DNA of 64,000 bases from Aliamphritea ceti (lineage in GTDB: Bacteria > Pseudomonadota > Gammaproteobacteria > Pseudomonadales > Balneatricaceae). The first letter of the stretch is position 1, and every line of letters starts with the position of its first letter. The stretch lies in contig NZ_AP025282.1 in the NCBI RefSeq assembly GCF_024347215.1, forward strand, positions 3,224,001-3,288,000, in the 5' to 3' direction. The notes beneath the pieces were generated by a model. That model made no database searches and was not told where the DNA came from. It saw only the letters and a program-made list of their open reading frames with translations. Of the stretch, positions 53,950-61,977 are shown piece by piece. Position numbers and translations under genes: made by a program.

Positions 53950-54483
53950 TTAAGACAGTTGTTGCAAAGTGACTTCGCAATGCTGGTCATCACTGCTCAA
54001 CATCAGAGTATCGTCAGTAATCATGAGTGACAGATCCATCGTCCGCTTGACCATTGCTTCCAGCGGTTCAAGTTGTGCTGCAGGCAACTGCCAAACGTTT
54101 ACCTTTGGTAACTGGGTAATAGCCTGCTGATGCTTCTGCCACCAAATCTCGGTCTCACTGCCGTAAGCATACAAACTGATTTGCTGCGCCCGACTCACAC
54201 CTTTACGCAAACGCTCCGGGCTTACCTGCCCCAGCTCAATCCAGTTTTCTACTTCCCCACTGGGAGATACTTGCCAAAGTTCCGGTTCATCGGTTGCTGA
54301 CAAGCCTTTGGTAAAGCTGAGATCACGATGATAATTCAATCCGTAAACCAAAACCCGCACCATCATCCGCGTCAGAGTTTCTGATGGATGCTGTGCAACA
54401 GTCAGGGATAAGCTCTCATAACAATGCTTATTCATATCGCTAAGCTGCAGGTTTACTTTGTAGATCGTCGGTTTCAGGGCCAT
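53950..54483 (-). CDS. YaeQ family protein
   Basis: A 177-residue protein of the YaeQ family, which has a nuclease-like (PD-(D/E)XK-related) fold but no proven activity. Recognised by MALKPTIYKVNLQLSDMNKH at its start, ETLTRMMVRVLVYGLNYHRD and the catalytic-like EPELWQ and ENWIELGQVSPERLRKG. The ATG at 54483 is the family start; an upstream start at 54498 adds five residues. It is divergent from the YkgJ-type gene. Confidence 0.9.
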   Translation of the reverse strand: MALKPTIYKVNLQLSDMNKHCYESLSLTVAQHPSETLTRMMVRVLVYGLNYHRDLSFTKGLSATDEPELWQVSPSGEVENWIELGQVSPERLRKGVSRAQQISLYAYGSETEIWWQKHQQAITQLPKVNVWQLPAAQLEPLEAMVKRTMDLSLMITDDTLMLSSDDQHCEVTLQQLS

Positions 54484-54784
54484 AAAAGTTCTCAGCAAGG
54501 CGAAAAAAGTGCGCCATTGTAGCCTTAAATACCTTCCGGCGCACCGCTTACCCTCTGCCCTGGCTTATATCGGCAGTTGCTCTAAACAGCAGTTACACAG
54601 CACTACCTTCAGACCAGCCGCCTCTGACTTGACCCATGCAGCACATTCGCCCATCCTTGCGCGATACTCTTTTTTACGAGCGTCTTATTTACAAGCTTCT
54701 TATTTACGAGCTTCGAACTACAAGCTTCTTACTTTTACTAGCTTCGAACTACAATCTTCTAACCACAGTCTTCAGAGGTTATTT
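54484..54784. other. Divergent intergenic region between yaeQ and YkgJ-type gene
   Basis: About 300 bases. It contains a run of imperfect 15-base repeats at 54673-54772 (listed separately). The strand reading into the YkgJ-type gene is open without stops, but its codons look non-coding before 54785. Confidence 0.5.
54673..54772 (+). repeat. Imperfect 15-bp tandem repeats
   Basis: Consecutive units TTTACGAGCGTCTTA, TTTACAAGCTTCTTA and TTTACGAGCTTCGAA, followed by decaying copies of 14, 17 and 15 bases sharing TACNAGCTTC. They lie within 110 bases upstream of the YkgJ-type gene. No protein or RNA role is evident. Confidence 0.75.
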
Positions 54785-55042
54785 ATGCAGTGTCGGTCTG
54801 GCTGTGGTGCTTGCTGCATCGCACCGCATATTTCTTCCGCAATTCCTGGCATGCCAGATGGCAAACCCGCTGGCGTACGCTGTATAAACCTGGATACAGA
54901 GCATAATTGCCAAATCTGGCAACGCAGCGACTACCCTCAGGTCTGTAAAGATTTCACTGCTCATAGCGAACATTGTGCTGAAAACCGCCTTCAGGCACTG
55001 CGAATTCTGACCTTGATGGAAGACGAAACCCGTCCGGATTAA
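54785..55042 (+). CDS. YkgJ-type cysteine-cluster protein
   Basis: An 85-residue protein with the cluster CRSGCGACCIAPHI at its start and later Cys in GVRCINLDTEHNCQIW, YPQVCKDF and SEHC. This arrangement matches the YkgJ / UPF0153 zinc- or iron-binding family. AGAGG sits upstream of the ATG at 54785. The open frame continues upstream to 54509 but that part holds low-complexity repeats and is not included. Function unknown. Confidence 0.86.
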   Translation: MQCRSGCGACCIAPHISSAIPGMPDGKPAGVRCINLDTEHNCQIWQRSDYPQVCKDFTAHSEHCAENRLQALRILTLMEDETRPD

Positions 55043-55116
55043 AAAGCCCTGATGCACCGATTCGCCGGCGGTGCTAAAATCGCTTTCCCTGTCCGCCAAT
55101 CAATACAGAAGACATT

Positions 55117-56178
55117 ATGGAACTGAAACATCTAGCCATCCGTGAACTGCTTAAAAACGCTGAAGAAACCCAGGCGACTATCAGTAACAGAGGTGGTCCA
55201 ATCGATATTCAGGCACCTATGGCACAGCGACTGTTTGATACTCTGGTATCTGCCTATGGCCGCCGTGCTGCACTGACCCATGGTTCATTCACCGTAGAAG
55301 ATCCGGACAGCCATCCGTTTATTATTAATTTCCGTCAGTTCATCGACGGCACACCGGATGATGATGATTTCCTGAGTCTGTGTGATGTGGCTATGGGACA
55401 GCTGGCAGCGTCTCTAAGCACCGAGTCAGCATCTGCTGCAACCGGTGGCTATGTCATCTTCTGTCACTACAGTGCAGATGTTTTCGATTACCTTCTGGTT
55501 GCTCTGGTTCGGGATAAAAACGGCGTAGCTTTTGACGGTAACCTGCACCCAACTCAAGTTATCGAGCTGGATCTGGATAAACTGCATCAGGCAGCCAAGA
55601 TCAATATCTCGACCTATAAAGAAGGCACCGACAGCTACCTGAGCTTTATCGGCACTAAGCGCAAAGGCGATATTACCCATTACTTCTCTACTGCACTTGG
55701 CTGCAGTGATGTTGTACCTGCCCGCCAGGCAACGTCTGAACTGATCCGCGCGACTGAAGATTTTTGCCGCAAAAATCAACTGCAGGATAAACAGGAAGCC
55801 ATCGTTGATGACGTAGTCGGCTATCTGTCAAAGCAACGCAGTGAAAAACAGTCGGCTTATCTGCCAGACATGAATGAAATCTTTGCCCAGCACATTCCGC
55901 CTGAACAGGCAGAAAGTGGTACAGAAAGCTTTGGCAGCTTTGCTAACTCTGAAGAATATCAGGTTAGCCATGAGTTCCAGCCGCATACCAGTACTATTAA
56001 CAACTATACAAAGATTAAAGCTAAAGCCGATAACTGGCAGCTGGATTTTTCCAAGCGTTCACTGGGCGAACTGAACTCCACCAGCGATATCCAGTTTGAT
56101 CCGAATACCAACAGCCTGATTATCCGTCGCTTACCCACCAAGGTAGTGGATCAGTTACGCGAAGCGCTGGACGACTAA
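55117..56178 (+). CDS. ndpA: Nucleoid-associated protein NdpA (YejK)
   Basis: A 353-residue NdpA/YejK nucleoid-associated protein that coats chromosomal DNA. Family marks: IRELLKNAEETQATISNRGG near the start, DPDSHPFIINFRQFIDGTPD, ISTYKEGTDSYLSFIGTKRK, and FSTALGCSDVVPARQATSEL. The length matches YejK (335) closely. It stands alone, followed by a weak hairpin near 56229-56250. Confidence 0.93.
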   Translation: MELKHLAIRELLKNAEETQATISNRGGPIDIQAPMAQRLFDTLVSAYGRRAALTHGSFTVEDPDSHPFIINFRQFIDGTPDDDDFLSLCDVAMGQLAASLSTESASAATGGYVIFCHYSADVFDYLLVALVRDKNGVAFDGNLHPTQVIELDLDKLHQAAKINISTYKEGTDSYLSFIGTKRKGDITHYFSTALGCSDVVPARQATSELIRATEDFCRKNQLQDKQEAIVDDVVGYLSKQRSEKQSAYLPDMNEIFAQHIPPEQAESGTESFGSFANSEEYQVSHEFQPHTSTINNYTKIKAKADNWQLDFSKRSLGELNSTSDIQFDPNTNSLIIRRLPTKVVDQLREALDD

Positions 56179-56228
56179 ACTGCTACATCATCAGCGCAAT
56201 TAATCTGCGCTATCACATTCCTGTCATA

Positions 56229-56250
56229 TGCCGGTGCTATCGTGCCGGCA
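56229..56250 (+). terminator. Possible weak terminator of ndpA
   Basis: TGCCGG pairs with CCGGCA around a ten-base loop, followed by TTACCCTT. Short stem and poor U-run. Confidence 0.35.
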
Positions 56251-56256
56251 TTACCC

Positions 56257-56271
56257 TTGTGCAACGCACAA
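56257..56271. promoter_or_regulatory. PhaR-like operator, distal copy
   Basis: TTGTGCAACGCACAA, inverted arms TTGTGC/GCACAA with a three-base centre. Same arms as the sites at 56491-56515 and 56557-56571. It lies about 280 bases upstream of the phasin promoter. Confidence 0.6.
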
Positions 56272-56490
56272 TAATAATTCTCTGAATGATCATACATAGC
56301 TTTTGTTGCAGCGCAAAATAACTACCAAAGTCTGCAGTAAGCTGATTTCAGGTACATTATGCTAAACCAGTGGAAAATTGCTCTACAAGGTAGATAATCA
56401 GCCAATAAAAGCCACTTATTACAATCAAAAACAACAAGTTAAATCGATTTATGTTATTCCCGGTAAAGTCACCGGTTATCGTCAGGACGG

Positions 56491-56515
56491 TTTTTTTGTG
56501 CACCGCACAAAAAAA
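56491..56515. promoter_or_regulatory. PhaR-like operator upstream of phasin -35
   Basis: A perfect 11-bp inverted repeat: seven T then GTGC, a three-base centre ACC, GCAC then seven A. It ends four bases before the -35 box of the phasin gene. The core TTGTGCNNNGCACAA recalls the TGC-rich sites bound by the polyhydroxyalkanoate regulator PhaR. Confidence 0.7.
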
Positions 56516-56518
56516 TAT

Positions 56519-56546
56519 TTGACACGCTCGAAAAGTGGCTTACAAT
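56519..56546 (+). promoter_or_regulatory. Sigma-70 promoter of the phasin gene
   Basis: TTGACA (56519-56524), 16-base spacer, TACAAT (56541-56546). The predicted transcription start is near 56553, just before the downstream operator. Confidence 0.8.
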
Positions 56547-56556
56547 AAGCCTCATA

Positions 56557-56571
56557 TTGTGCACTGCACCA
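56557..56571. promoter_or_regulatory. PhaR-like operator at the phasin transcription start
   Basis: TTGTGCACTGCACCA: one arm TTGTGC, the other GCACCA with one mismatch. It overlaps the first transcribed bases, a repressing position. Confidence 0.65.
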
Positions 56572-56593
56572 ATCAAATATATGGAGATACACC

Positions 56594-56899
56594 ATGACTA
56601 ATAACATCGATTTTCAAGCATCGTTCGACTCTGTTAAGTCTCTGATGGAATTGCAAGCGCAAACTATCAGCAAGTCTGTTGAACTACAGAAGCAATCTGG
56701 CGAGCAGCTAACTGCTTTCTTCAAGCAAGAAGCTGAAAAAGCTCAGACGCTGAAGACTCCAGAAGACGTAGTAAAGTTCAACGTTGAAGCTAACACTGCT
56801 TTGTTCCAACTGCTGAAGCTTCAAGGTGAAGCTTTCACATCTCTGGCTACTCAAGCTGGCGAATCTGTGATGAGCCAAATGACTAAAGCTGCTAAGTAA
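56594..56899 (+). CDS. Phasin family protein
   Basis: A 101-residue phasin, a small amphipathic helical protein that coats polyhydroxyalkanoate granules. It reads as one long helix with heptad spacing, for example ASFDSVKSLMELQAQTISKS and KQSGEQLTAFFKQEAEKAQT, and ends SVMSQMTKAAK. It uses a restricted, highly expressed-type codon set (GCT, CTG, GAA). GGAG precedes the ATG. It has a consensus sigma-70 promoter, three inverted-repeat operators with the same arms and a strong terminator, so it is probably abundant and tightly regulated. The polymer synthesis genes are not in the window. Confidence 0.92.
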   Translation: MTNNIDFQASFDSVKSLMELQAQTISKSVELQKQSGEQLTAFFKQEAEKAQTLKTPEDVVKFNVEANTALFQLLKLQGEAFTSLATQAGESVMSQMTKAAK

Positions 56900-56916
56900 G
56901 CTTACTTAACAGTTGT

Positions 56917-56955
56917 AAAAAAGCCCCGTCAGACTCAGTCTGGCGGGGCTTTTTT
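56917..56955 (+). terminator. Strong rho-independent terminator of the phasin gene
   Basis: AAAAGCCCCGTCAGAC pairs with GTCTGGCGGGGCTTTT (one G-T) around a three-base loop, followed by a long U-run. Confidence 0.95.
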
Positions 56956-57027
56956 ATGCTCTGTATTAAGTTCTCATTACTTATAAAAAGCTCTTATAAA
57001 GAGCACTTATACAAAAAGATCCATGAT

Positions 57028-57822
57028 TCAGTGCAACGGCGGCGCTTTATCGCTCAGTTGCATAATTGGCTGACCGGAACTGTCCAGTGCTAACGCACCC
57101 TGCTCTACGGCATAATCCATTAGCTGGCTCATTACCATGTCAGTTAAATGCGCACTGATCACCAAACCTGCCGGTGGATCACCTTCGAAGATTTCATCTT
57201 CAACCATACCATCAGCACGTAAACCTAATAGCAGAGGATTCTCAGCAACCAGCGGTGCAATATCATCCGGAGCAAATACTGAATATTCGGACGCGACCTC
57301 TAAAGCCAGGTTATAAGCATCAGCAGCTTCCGTCGCCAATCGCTCCTGATATACAGACTCAGCCAGTGCCATCACCTTAGTCAGCTCAGAACGACCAGGC
57401 TTCTGCATATTCTGCTTAGCCAGCTCACTGTCACTGTAATCCACTACAGGCGCAATAACCTCATCCAGCTGCTGATGAACCTCTTCAGACAAATGCCCTT
57501 CAGCATCCGGCTTCAACCAGCCCTGCTCTGCAGCAATACCAATCAGCGCTTCCAGCATGCCAGCTGCAAGGTTCACACAAATGATCATCCCTACGCTCGG
57601 ATTAGCCGCTTCTTCTGCATCAGCAATCATACCGCCAGGACGAGTCGCCAACAGCGTCGGGTCCTCTGCAACAACCAGTGCCAATTTATCAATTTCAAGG
57701 TACAAATGGTGATTACACAGCTCCATTGCAATCCGCAATGCGTTCTCACCGCCAGACGTCATCATCGCAGCGTGATAGTCATGCTGCACCTGCTCAACGA
57801 TGTCTGCTAATAATTGGCTCAT
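57028..57822 (-). CDS. Uncharacterised protein with internal duplication
   Basis: A 264-residue soluble protein I do not recognise. Residues 28-105 and 169-245 are two copies of one ~76-residue unit: A-x-x-x-A-x-E, then VVAEDPTLLATRPGGM in the first and LVAENPLLLGLRADGM in the second. The units end with LIGIAAEQGWL and LMDYAVEQGAL. The protein is acidic, has many small hydrophobics and no membrane segment. GGAG lies six bases before the ATG. Alone on its strand; convergent with the phasin gene. Function unknown. Confidence 0.75.
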   Translation of the reverse strand: MSQLLADIVEQVQHDYHAAMMTSGGENALRIAMELCNHHLYLEIDKLALVVAEDPTLLATRPGGMIADAEEAANPSVGMIICVNLAAGMLEALIGIAAEQGWLKPDAEGHLSEEVHQQLDEVIAPVVDYSDSELAKQNMQKPGRSELTKVMALAESVYQERLATEAADAYNLALEVASEYSVFAPDDIAPLVAENPLLLGLRADGMVEDEIFEGDPPAGLVISAHLTDMVMSQLMDYAVEQGALALDSSGQPIMQLSDKAPPLH

Positions 57823-57970
57823 GTTTTTCTCCGGCTGGGCGCAAATTTTTCAACTCAAAACTCAGCAGTATTTACTAATGTTTAACAAAGGCTTGTCGAT
57901 AGCCTTTATATGACGGAGGTTTTACAAACCGTCACGCTATACGCTTTATACCTGACAAACGGGGGTCAGC

Positions 57971-58045
57971 ATGCATATTCAATTACCACAACCGGTACCT
58001 GAAGACGAAGATGAAGGTAAGGTATACGTATTATCAGATAATTAA
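57971..58045 (+). CDS. Possible 24-residue acidic peptide
   Basis: A short frame with a Shine-Dalgarno-like GGGGGT five bases upstream of the ATG, encoding a peptide with QPVPEDEDEGKVYVL. It lies alone between two minus-strand genes. No family is recognisable at this length. It may be a real small protein or chance. Confidence 0.3.
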   Translation: MHIQLPQPVPEDEDEGKVYVLSDN

Positions 58046-58170
58046 GATCGTCGGATTTCTTAGCTAGTTTTCTAGCCAGGCTGGTATAAAAAGCCCTTTC
58101 AGACAGACCTTTCAGCCTGTCAAAGAGATCTGATGCTTTAAATCTCAGACGTTACTAATGGCCGATGCCT

Positions 58171-58812
58171 TTAATGATAGGTCAAACCAATCAGTTTGAT
58201 CTGTGCTTTAAGCTCATCGAACTGATCGCGCAACTCTGCCATCGGGCGTAAACCAAAGTCCAGCGGATCGACCGGCAGCTCATACCAGTCCAGGGTAGAT
58301 ACCCGGGTCATCAGATCATATTCACCAATTAAAGCATCAAGATAGATCATCACCGCTTCAATCCGCGGCTCCATATCCAAACTATCCGGCAACTCTTCCA
58401 TGTACACAGCCATAAACAATTTGCTGTTTTCAATGCGGAAGCTATACCAAAACTCTTTCAGCTCTATGACGTCTTCACCGAGGTGAATATACGTAGGGAC
58501 CGGATCATAGCGGTGGTTAAACGCAATGAAGCGGATACCCGCAACACTAGGCGCCGCACCGACCAGACTCAGAACACTGCTGATAGACTCAGGATAGCCA
58601 TCGCAGCCAAACACCATTTCAACCGGACCATCTTCTTCATCTCGCTCAAAATGAAACGTCAGATTACGGTCAATCTTCTGCAGAGAGTTACGATACTCCA
58701 GCAACAGATTATCAGCATCGAAGTTATTATCTGCTTCGCTGCTGAGTAAGTTGTCTATGGTGTTTTCCAGCTGTTGCCAAAAATTGACAATATTTTCCTG
58801 CCTATGAATCAT
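58171..58812 (-). CDS. Uncharacterised protein coupled to dcd
   Basis: A 213-residue soluble acidic protein whose ATG overlaps the dcd stop (ATGA). The centre (VEMVFGCDGYPESISSVLSL and GIRFIAFNHRYDPV) resembles a family of uncharacterised proteins sometimes labelled DUF695-like; I hold that only weakly. Residues YSFRIENSKLFMAVYMEE follow. No enzyme motif is apparent. It shares a transcript with the dCTP deaminase. Confidence 0.7.
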   Translation of the reverse strand: MIHRQENIVNFWQQLENTIDNLLSSEADNNFDADNLLLEYRNSLQKIDRNLTFHFERDEEDGPVEMVFGCDGYPESISSVLSLVGAAPSVAGIRFIAFNHRYDPVPTYIHLGEDVIELKEFWYSFRIENSKLFMAVYMEELPDSLDMEPRIEAVMIYLDALIGEYDLMTRVSTLDWYELPVDPLDFGLRPMAELRDQFDELKAQIKLIGLTYH

Positions 58813-59375
58813 GTGCGCGGAACAACCACCCCAGTCTGTCCCTGATACTTACCATCCCGGTCTCTGTAGGAGGTTTCACAAACTTCATCGGCACCCAGGA
58901 ACAACATCTGAGCAACACCTTCATTGGCATAGATCTTGGCCGGCAAAGGCGTTGTATTAGAGAATTCCAGTGTAACGTGACCTTCCCACTCAGGTTCCAG
59001 CGGCGTCACGTTTACGATAATACCGCAACGTGCGTAAGTGCTTTTGCCCAGACAAATAGTCAGAACATCACGGGGAATTTTGAAGTATTCAACAGTACGC
59101 GCCAGCGCAAAAGAGTTTGGCGGGATAATACATACATCAGATTTCACATCAACAAAGCTGCCGTCATCGAAGTTCTTCGGGTCAACAACTGAAGAGTTGA
59201 TGTTAGTGAAAATCTTAAATTCGTCAGCACAACGGACATCGTAGCCATAGCTGGAGGTGCCGTAGGAGATTAGTTTTTCTTCACCACGACGACGCACCTG
59301 GCCCGCCTCAAATGGCGAGATCATTTGATGTTCTTCGGCCATGCGGCGAATCCAACCGTCCGACTTAATACCCAT
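58809..59375 (-). CDS. dcd: dCTP deaminase
   Basis: Deaminates dCTP to dUTP on the route to dTTP. At 188 residues it fits the Pseudomonas-type enzyme (MGIKSDGWIRRMAEEHQMIS at its start). The signature KSTYARCGIIVNVTPLEPEW and the later QGQTGVVVPR are present. The ATG at 59375 is the family start; an in-frame ATG at 59447 would add 24 residues and lie in the Mrp terminator. The last four bases overlap the next gene. Confidence 0.96.
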   Translation of the reverse strand: MGIKSDGWIRRMAEEHQMISPFEAGQVRRRGEEKLISYGTSSYGYDVRCADEFKIFTNINSSVVDPKNFDDGSFVDVKSDVCIIPPNSFALARTVEYFKIPRDVLTICLGKSTYARCGIIVNVTPLEPEWEGHVTLEFSNTTPLPAKIYANEGVAQMLFLGADEVCETSYRDRDGKYQGQTGVVVPRT

Positions 59376-59435
59376 AGTCACAATATCCGTCAGTTTAATC
59401 TTAAAAAAGGCGACAATCTTAACGTTTTTGCCATA

Positions 59436-59468
59436 AAAAAACCGCACTTTTTCAGAAAAAAGTGCGGT
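59436..59468 (-). terminator. Rho-independent terminator of the Mrp/ApbC gene
   Basis: ACCGCACTTTTTTCTG on the minus strand pairs with AAAAAGTGCGGT, followed by a run of U. A strong stem of about 11 bp. Confidence 0.92.
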
Positions 59469-59520
59469 AAATTTCAGCCCTGATCTACAGCGCTCTGAAC
59501 CAGTGGTTCAAACGCCTGAA

Positions 59521-60612
59521 TCAGTCATTCACAATCGAAATATTTGGCATAGCTACAGGTGCTTCAGCACGCTTCGCCAGCAAGGCACCAACCTTACGTG
59601 CCATATCGCGATAGATAGCTGTTTCCTGGCTATCCGGAGCGCTTACAACCGTAGGTGCACCATTGTCAGTAGAGGTACGAATGCCCATTGTCAGCGGCAA
59701 CGCACCCAGCATTGGGCTCTGATACTGCTCAGCCAGCAGTTCACCGCCGCCATGACCAAAGATAGGTTCGCTATGACCACATTCACTACAAATGTGCAGG
59801 CTCATATTTTCGACCACACCCAGTACAGGAATCTCGACCTTACGGAACATCTCGATGCCTTTCTTAGCATCCAACAGCGCAATATCCTGTGGCGTTGTCA
59901 CGATCACAGAACCCGTAACAGGTACTTTCTGAGACAGTGTCAGCTGGATATCACCGGTTCCCGGCGGCATATCAATAAACAGGTAATCCAGATCTTCCCA
60001 AACAGTTTCGGTCAGCAGCTGCTGCAAAGCACCACTTGCCATAGGACCACGCCAAACCATTGGCTGTTCGTCATCAATCAGAAAACCGATCGACATCACC
60101 TGTAAGCCATGCGCCTGAATAGGTGCCATCAGCTTCTCACCAACTGGCTGTGGGCGGGTTCCAGGTGTCACACCCAGCATCATACCCTGGCTTGGGCCAT
60201 AGATATCCGCATCCATAATGCCAACACGTGCGCCTTCAGCAGCCATCGCCAGTGCCAGGTTAACAGTCGTTGTTGATTTACCAACACCGCCTTTACCGGA
60301 AGACACTGCAACAATGTTCTTCACACCTTTCAGTGCCTGCAAGCTGCCCTGCACCTGATGTGCAGCAACCTGACTTGTAATCTCAACCTTCACACTGCCA
60401 GCACCTACTGCTTTAACAGCGTCTGTCAGAGACTGTTTAATATCAGCCTCAACACCAGCACAGGGATAGCCCAGTTCAATGGAAATCGTAACTGTATCGC
60501 CCTGTACGCTCAGTGCTTTTAATGCTTTAGCACTGACATAGTCCTGCTCTAAATACTTATCCTGTACGCCGGCAATTGCCGCATGTACCTGCTCGTTCGT
60601 TAAGCTCGTCAT
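59521..60612 (-). CDS. apbC: Iron-sulfur cluster carrier protein Mrp/ApbC
   Basis: P-loop ATPase that carries and inserts [4Fe-4S] clusters. The 363 residues begin with a DUF59/MIP18 domain (about 1-85). The deviant Walker A SGKGGVGKSTTT follows near 112, then GIMDADIYGPSQGMMLG and the cluster-binding CxxC in LHICSECGHSEPIFG. It is followed by a terminator, then dcd on the same strand. Localisation is cytoplasmic. Confidence 0.95.
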   Translation of the reverse strand: MTSLTNEQVHAAIAGVQDKYLEQDYVSAKALKALSVQGDTVTISIELGYPCAGVEADIKQSLTDAVKAVGAGSVKVEITSQVAAHQVQGSLQALKGVKNIVAVSSGKGGVGKSTTTVNLALAMAAEGARVGIMDADIYGPSQGMMLGVTPGTRPQPVGEKLMAPIQAHGLQVMSIGFLIDDEQPMVWRGPMASGALQQLLTETVWEDLDYLFIDMPPGTGDIQLTLSQKVPVTGSVIVTTPQDIALLDAKKGIEMFRKVEIPVLGVVENMSLHICSECGHSEPIFGHGGGELLAEQYQSPMLGALPLTMGIRTSTDNGAPTVVSAPDSQETAIYRDMARKVGALLAKRAEAPVAMPNISIVND

Positions 60613-60856
60613 AAGGTTATCTACTCTTGGCTCTCAATACCCTAGTAATTTTGTCGGGAATTATGCGCCATCTATTATCGTAAGGCCAGCCAAATCCGGT
60701 ATTTTGAAGCCATCAATATCTCAATCATTGGTCGGTTAGCATTTAAAGACAGGCACAAACACACAACATGATCCTGCAGCCTAACCTGACGTCAGAGCCG
60801 GAAACACGCTGTAATCAGCAAGATAACAGTAATGAACTAAGAGAAGAAAACAACCA

Positions 60857-61174
60857 TCAGTCAGATGCAACAACCTGCACAGCTTCGGCTACTGAGCCTA
60901 CCAGCATCTTTGCAACACAGCAGGCACCTGCTGCAGCAAAATGTAACCGCAGCAAATCATTTAACGCATCCAGAGACAGCTGCGTATCCGAATGTTGTGG
61001 CTCAGAACCGCGCTTTAAATGAAAACACTGCCCTGCAGAATCGATCAGTAAATCCGCAGCATCGTAATACTGCGCTAAGTAATCCTGCCGCCATTCTGCA
61101 GCAGACATAACTGCAATCAGTTCAGGATCACCGGCATAACTAAGCAATGCTGGCCAGTGAATATCAGTATTCAT
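60857..61174 (-). CDS. DUF4144-like small protein
   Basis: A 105-residue soluble protein starting MNTDIHWPALLSYAGDPELI, with a middle segment LIDSAGQCFHLKRGS and an Ala-rich C-terminal helix. The start motif recalls DUF4144 proteins; the assignment is tentative. It begins ten bases after the isochorismatase-fold gene stop on the same strand. An alternative start 25 codons upstream overlaps that gene. Confidence 0.65.
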   Translation of the reverse strand: MNTDIHWPALLSYAGDPELIAVMSAAEWRQDYLAQYYDAADLLIDSAGQCFHLKRGSEPQHSDTQLSLDALNDLLRLHFAAAGACCVAKMLVGSVAEAVQVVASD

Positions 61175-61184
61175 ATCATTCGGC

Positions 61185-61778
61185 TCAATGTGCCTGCGGT
61201 AACGCTTGTAATAATTCGCCAGATTCACATACCTGACAATACTCACCATGTAAGTTACTCAGAAACGCCCAGTGAACATCCTCAGCACTCAGTTGTTTCC
61301 CGGTTAACAAATCCATGGCAAAAGCCGCCGAGGCGTCATCCGGAACCATAACCCTGAACCCCAGACCGCTGGCAACCCGCACAGTAGCATCTACTGAGTT
61401 ATTACTCAGCACACCACAAATCACAAGCTCAGTTACCTCCTGCGCTTTTAACAGAGCTTCAAGCTCCGTGCCGATAAAGGCACAGTTTTCCTGTTTCGTA
61501 ATCACCGCCTCGCCCATCAAAGGTTCGGCTTCATACTTGAAAGAAAAGAAGTCCGATGCAGGATGATAAGGTGAATTTTCAAACTTAGAAGCATGGCGCA
61601 CATGCACCACAGGCAAGCCCCGGTCGCGCCACACCATTAGTAAAGATGCGATCACCTTCTCAGCATCTGGATTATTACGGCTGTAATCAGAGTAACAGTC
61701 AATCGCATCCTGAACGTCTATAACGATCAACGCCGGATTGCCTGAAATAAACAAATCGTGATGTATGCCTGGCAGCAT
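61185..61778 (-). CDS. Isochorismatase-fold hydrolase-like protein with Ser at the nucleophile position
   Basis: A 197-residue protein of the isochorismatase/nicotinamidase fold. The catalytic Asp is in ALIVIDVQDAI and a Lys in VITKQENCAFIG. The usual nucleophile Cys of the GVxTxxCVxxT motif is a Ser here (GVLSNNSVDATVRVA). Ser variants exist in the family, so it may still be functional in another reaction. It is followed by the DUF4144-like gene. Substrate unknown. Confidence 0.87.
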   Translation of the reverse strand: MLPGIHHDLFISGNPALIVIDVQDAIDCYSDYSRNNPDAEKVIASLLMVWRDRGLPVVHVRHASKFENSPYHPASDFFSFKYEAEPLMGEAVITKQENCAFIGTELEALLKAQEVTELVICGVLSNNSVDATVRVASGLGFRVMVPDDASAAFAMDLLTGKQLSAEDVHWAFLSNLHGEYCQVCESGELLQALPQAH

Positions 61779-61977
61779 AGATAAAGCCCATCCCTGTTAC
61801 AGCGACTCCCCCCGTTATATATGTTGCAAACGTTTGGCTGTGGCAGTCACATTATTGTCATAAGTATAGGTGGCATTAATGACAGCTTTTACACATCACA
61901 GCAAGTGACTAAAGGGCTAACTCAAGATTTCAGGCTCAGGACTTTTATCTAAGTGCGTTCCAACCAAAACAAGTCCA

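Noticed and set aside
54509..54784. N-terminal extension of the YkgJ-type gene
   Set aside because: Low-complexity 15-base repeats, no ribosome-binding site, and the Cys cluster starts at 54785 with a good one.
56491..56515. T-run/A-run palindrome read as a terminator
   Set aside because: The stem is mostly A-T, and it lies just before a consensus -35 box; it shares arms with two other copies, so an operator is the better reading.
60768..61022. 84-codon plus-strand frame opposite the DUF4144-like gene
   Set aside because: Low-complexity composition and no ribosome-binding site; the minus strand has the better gene.
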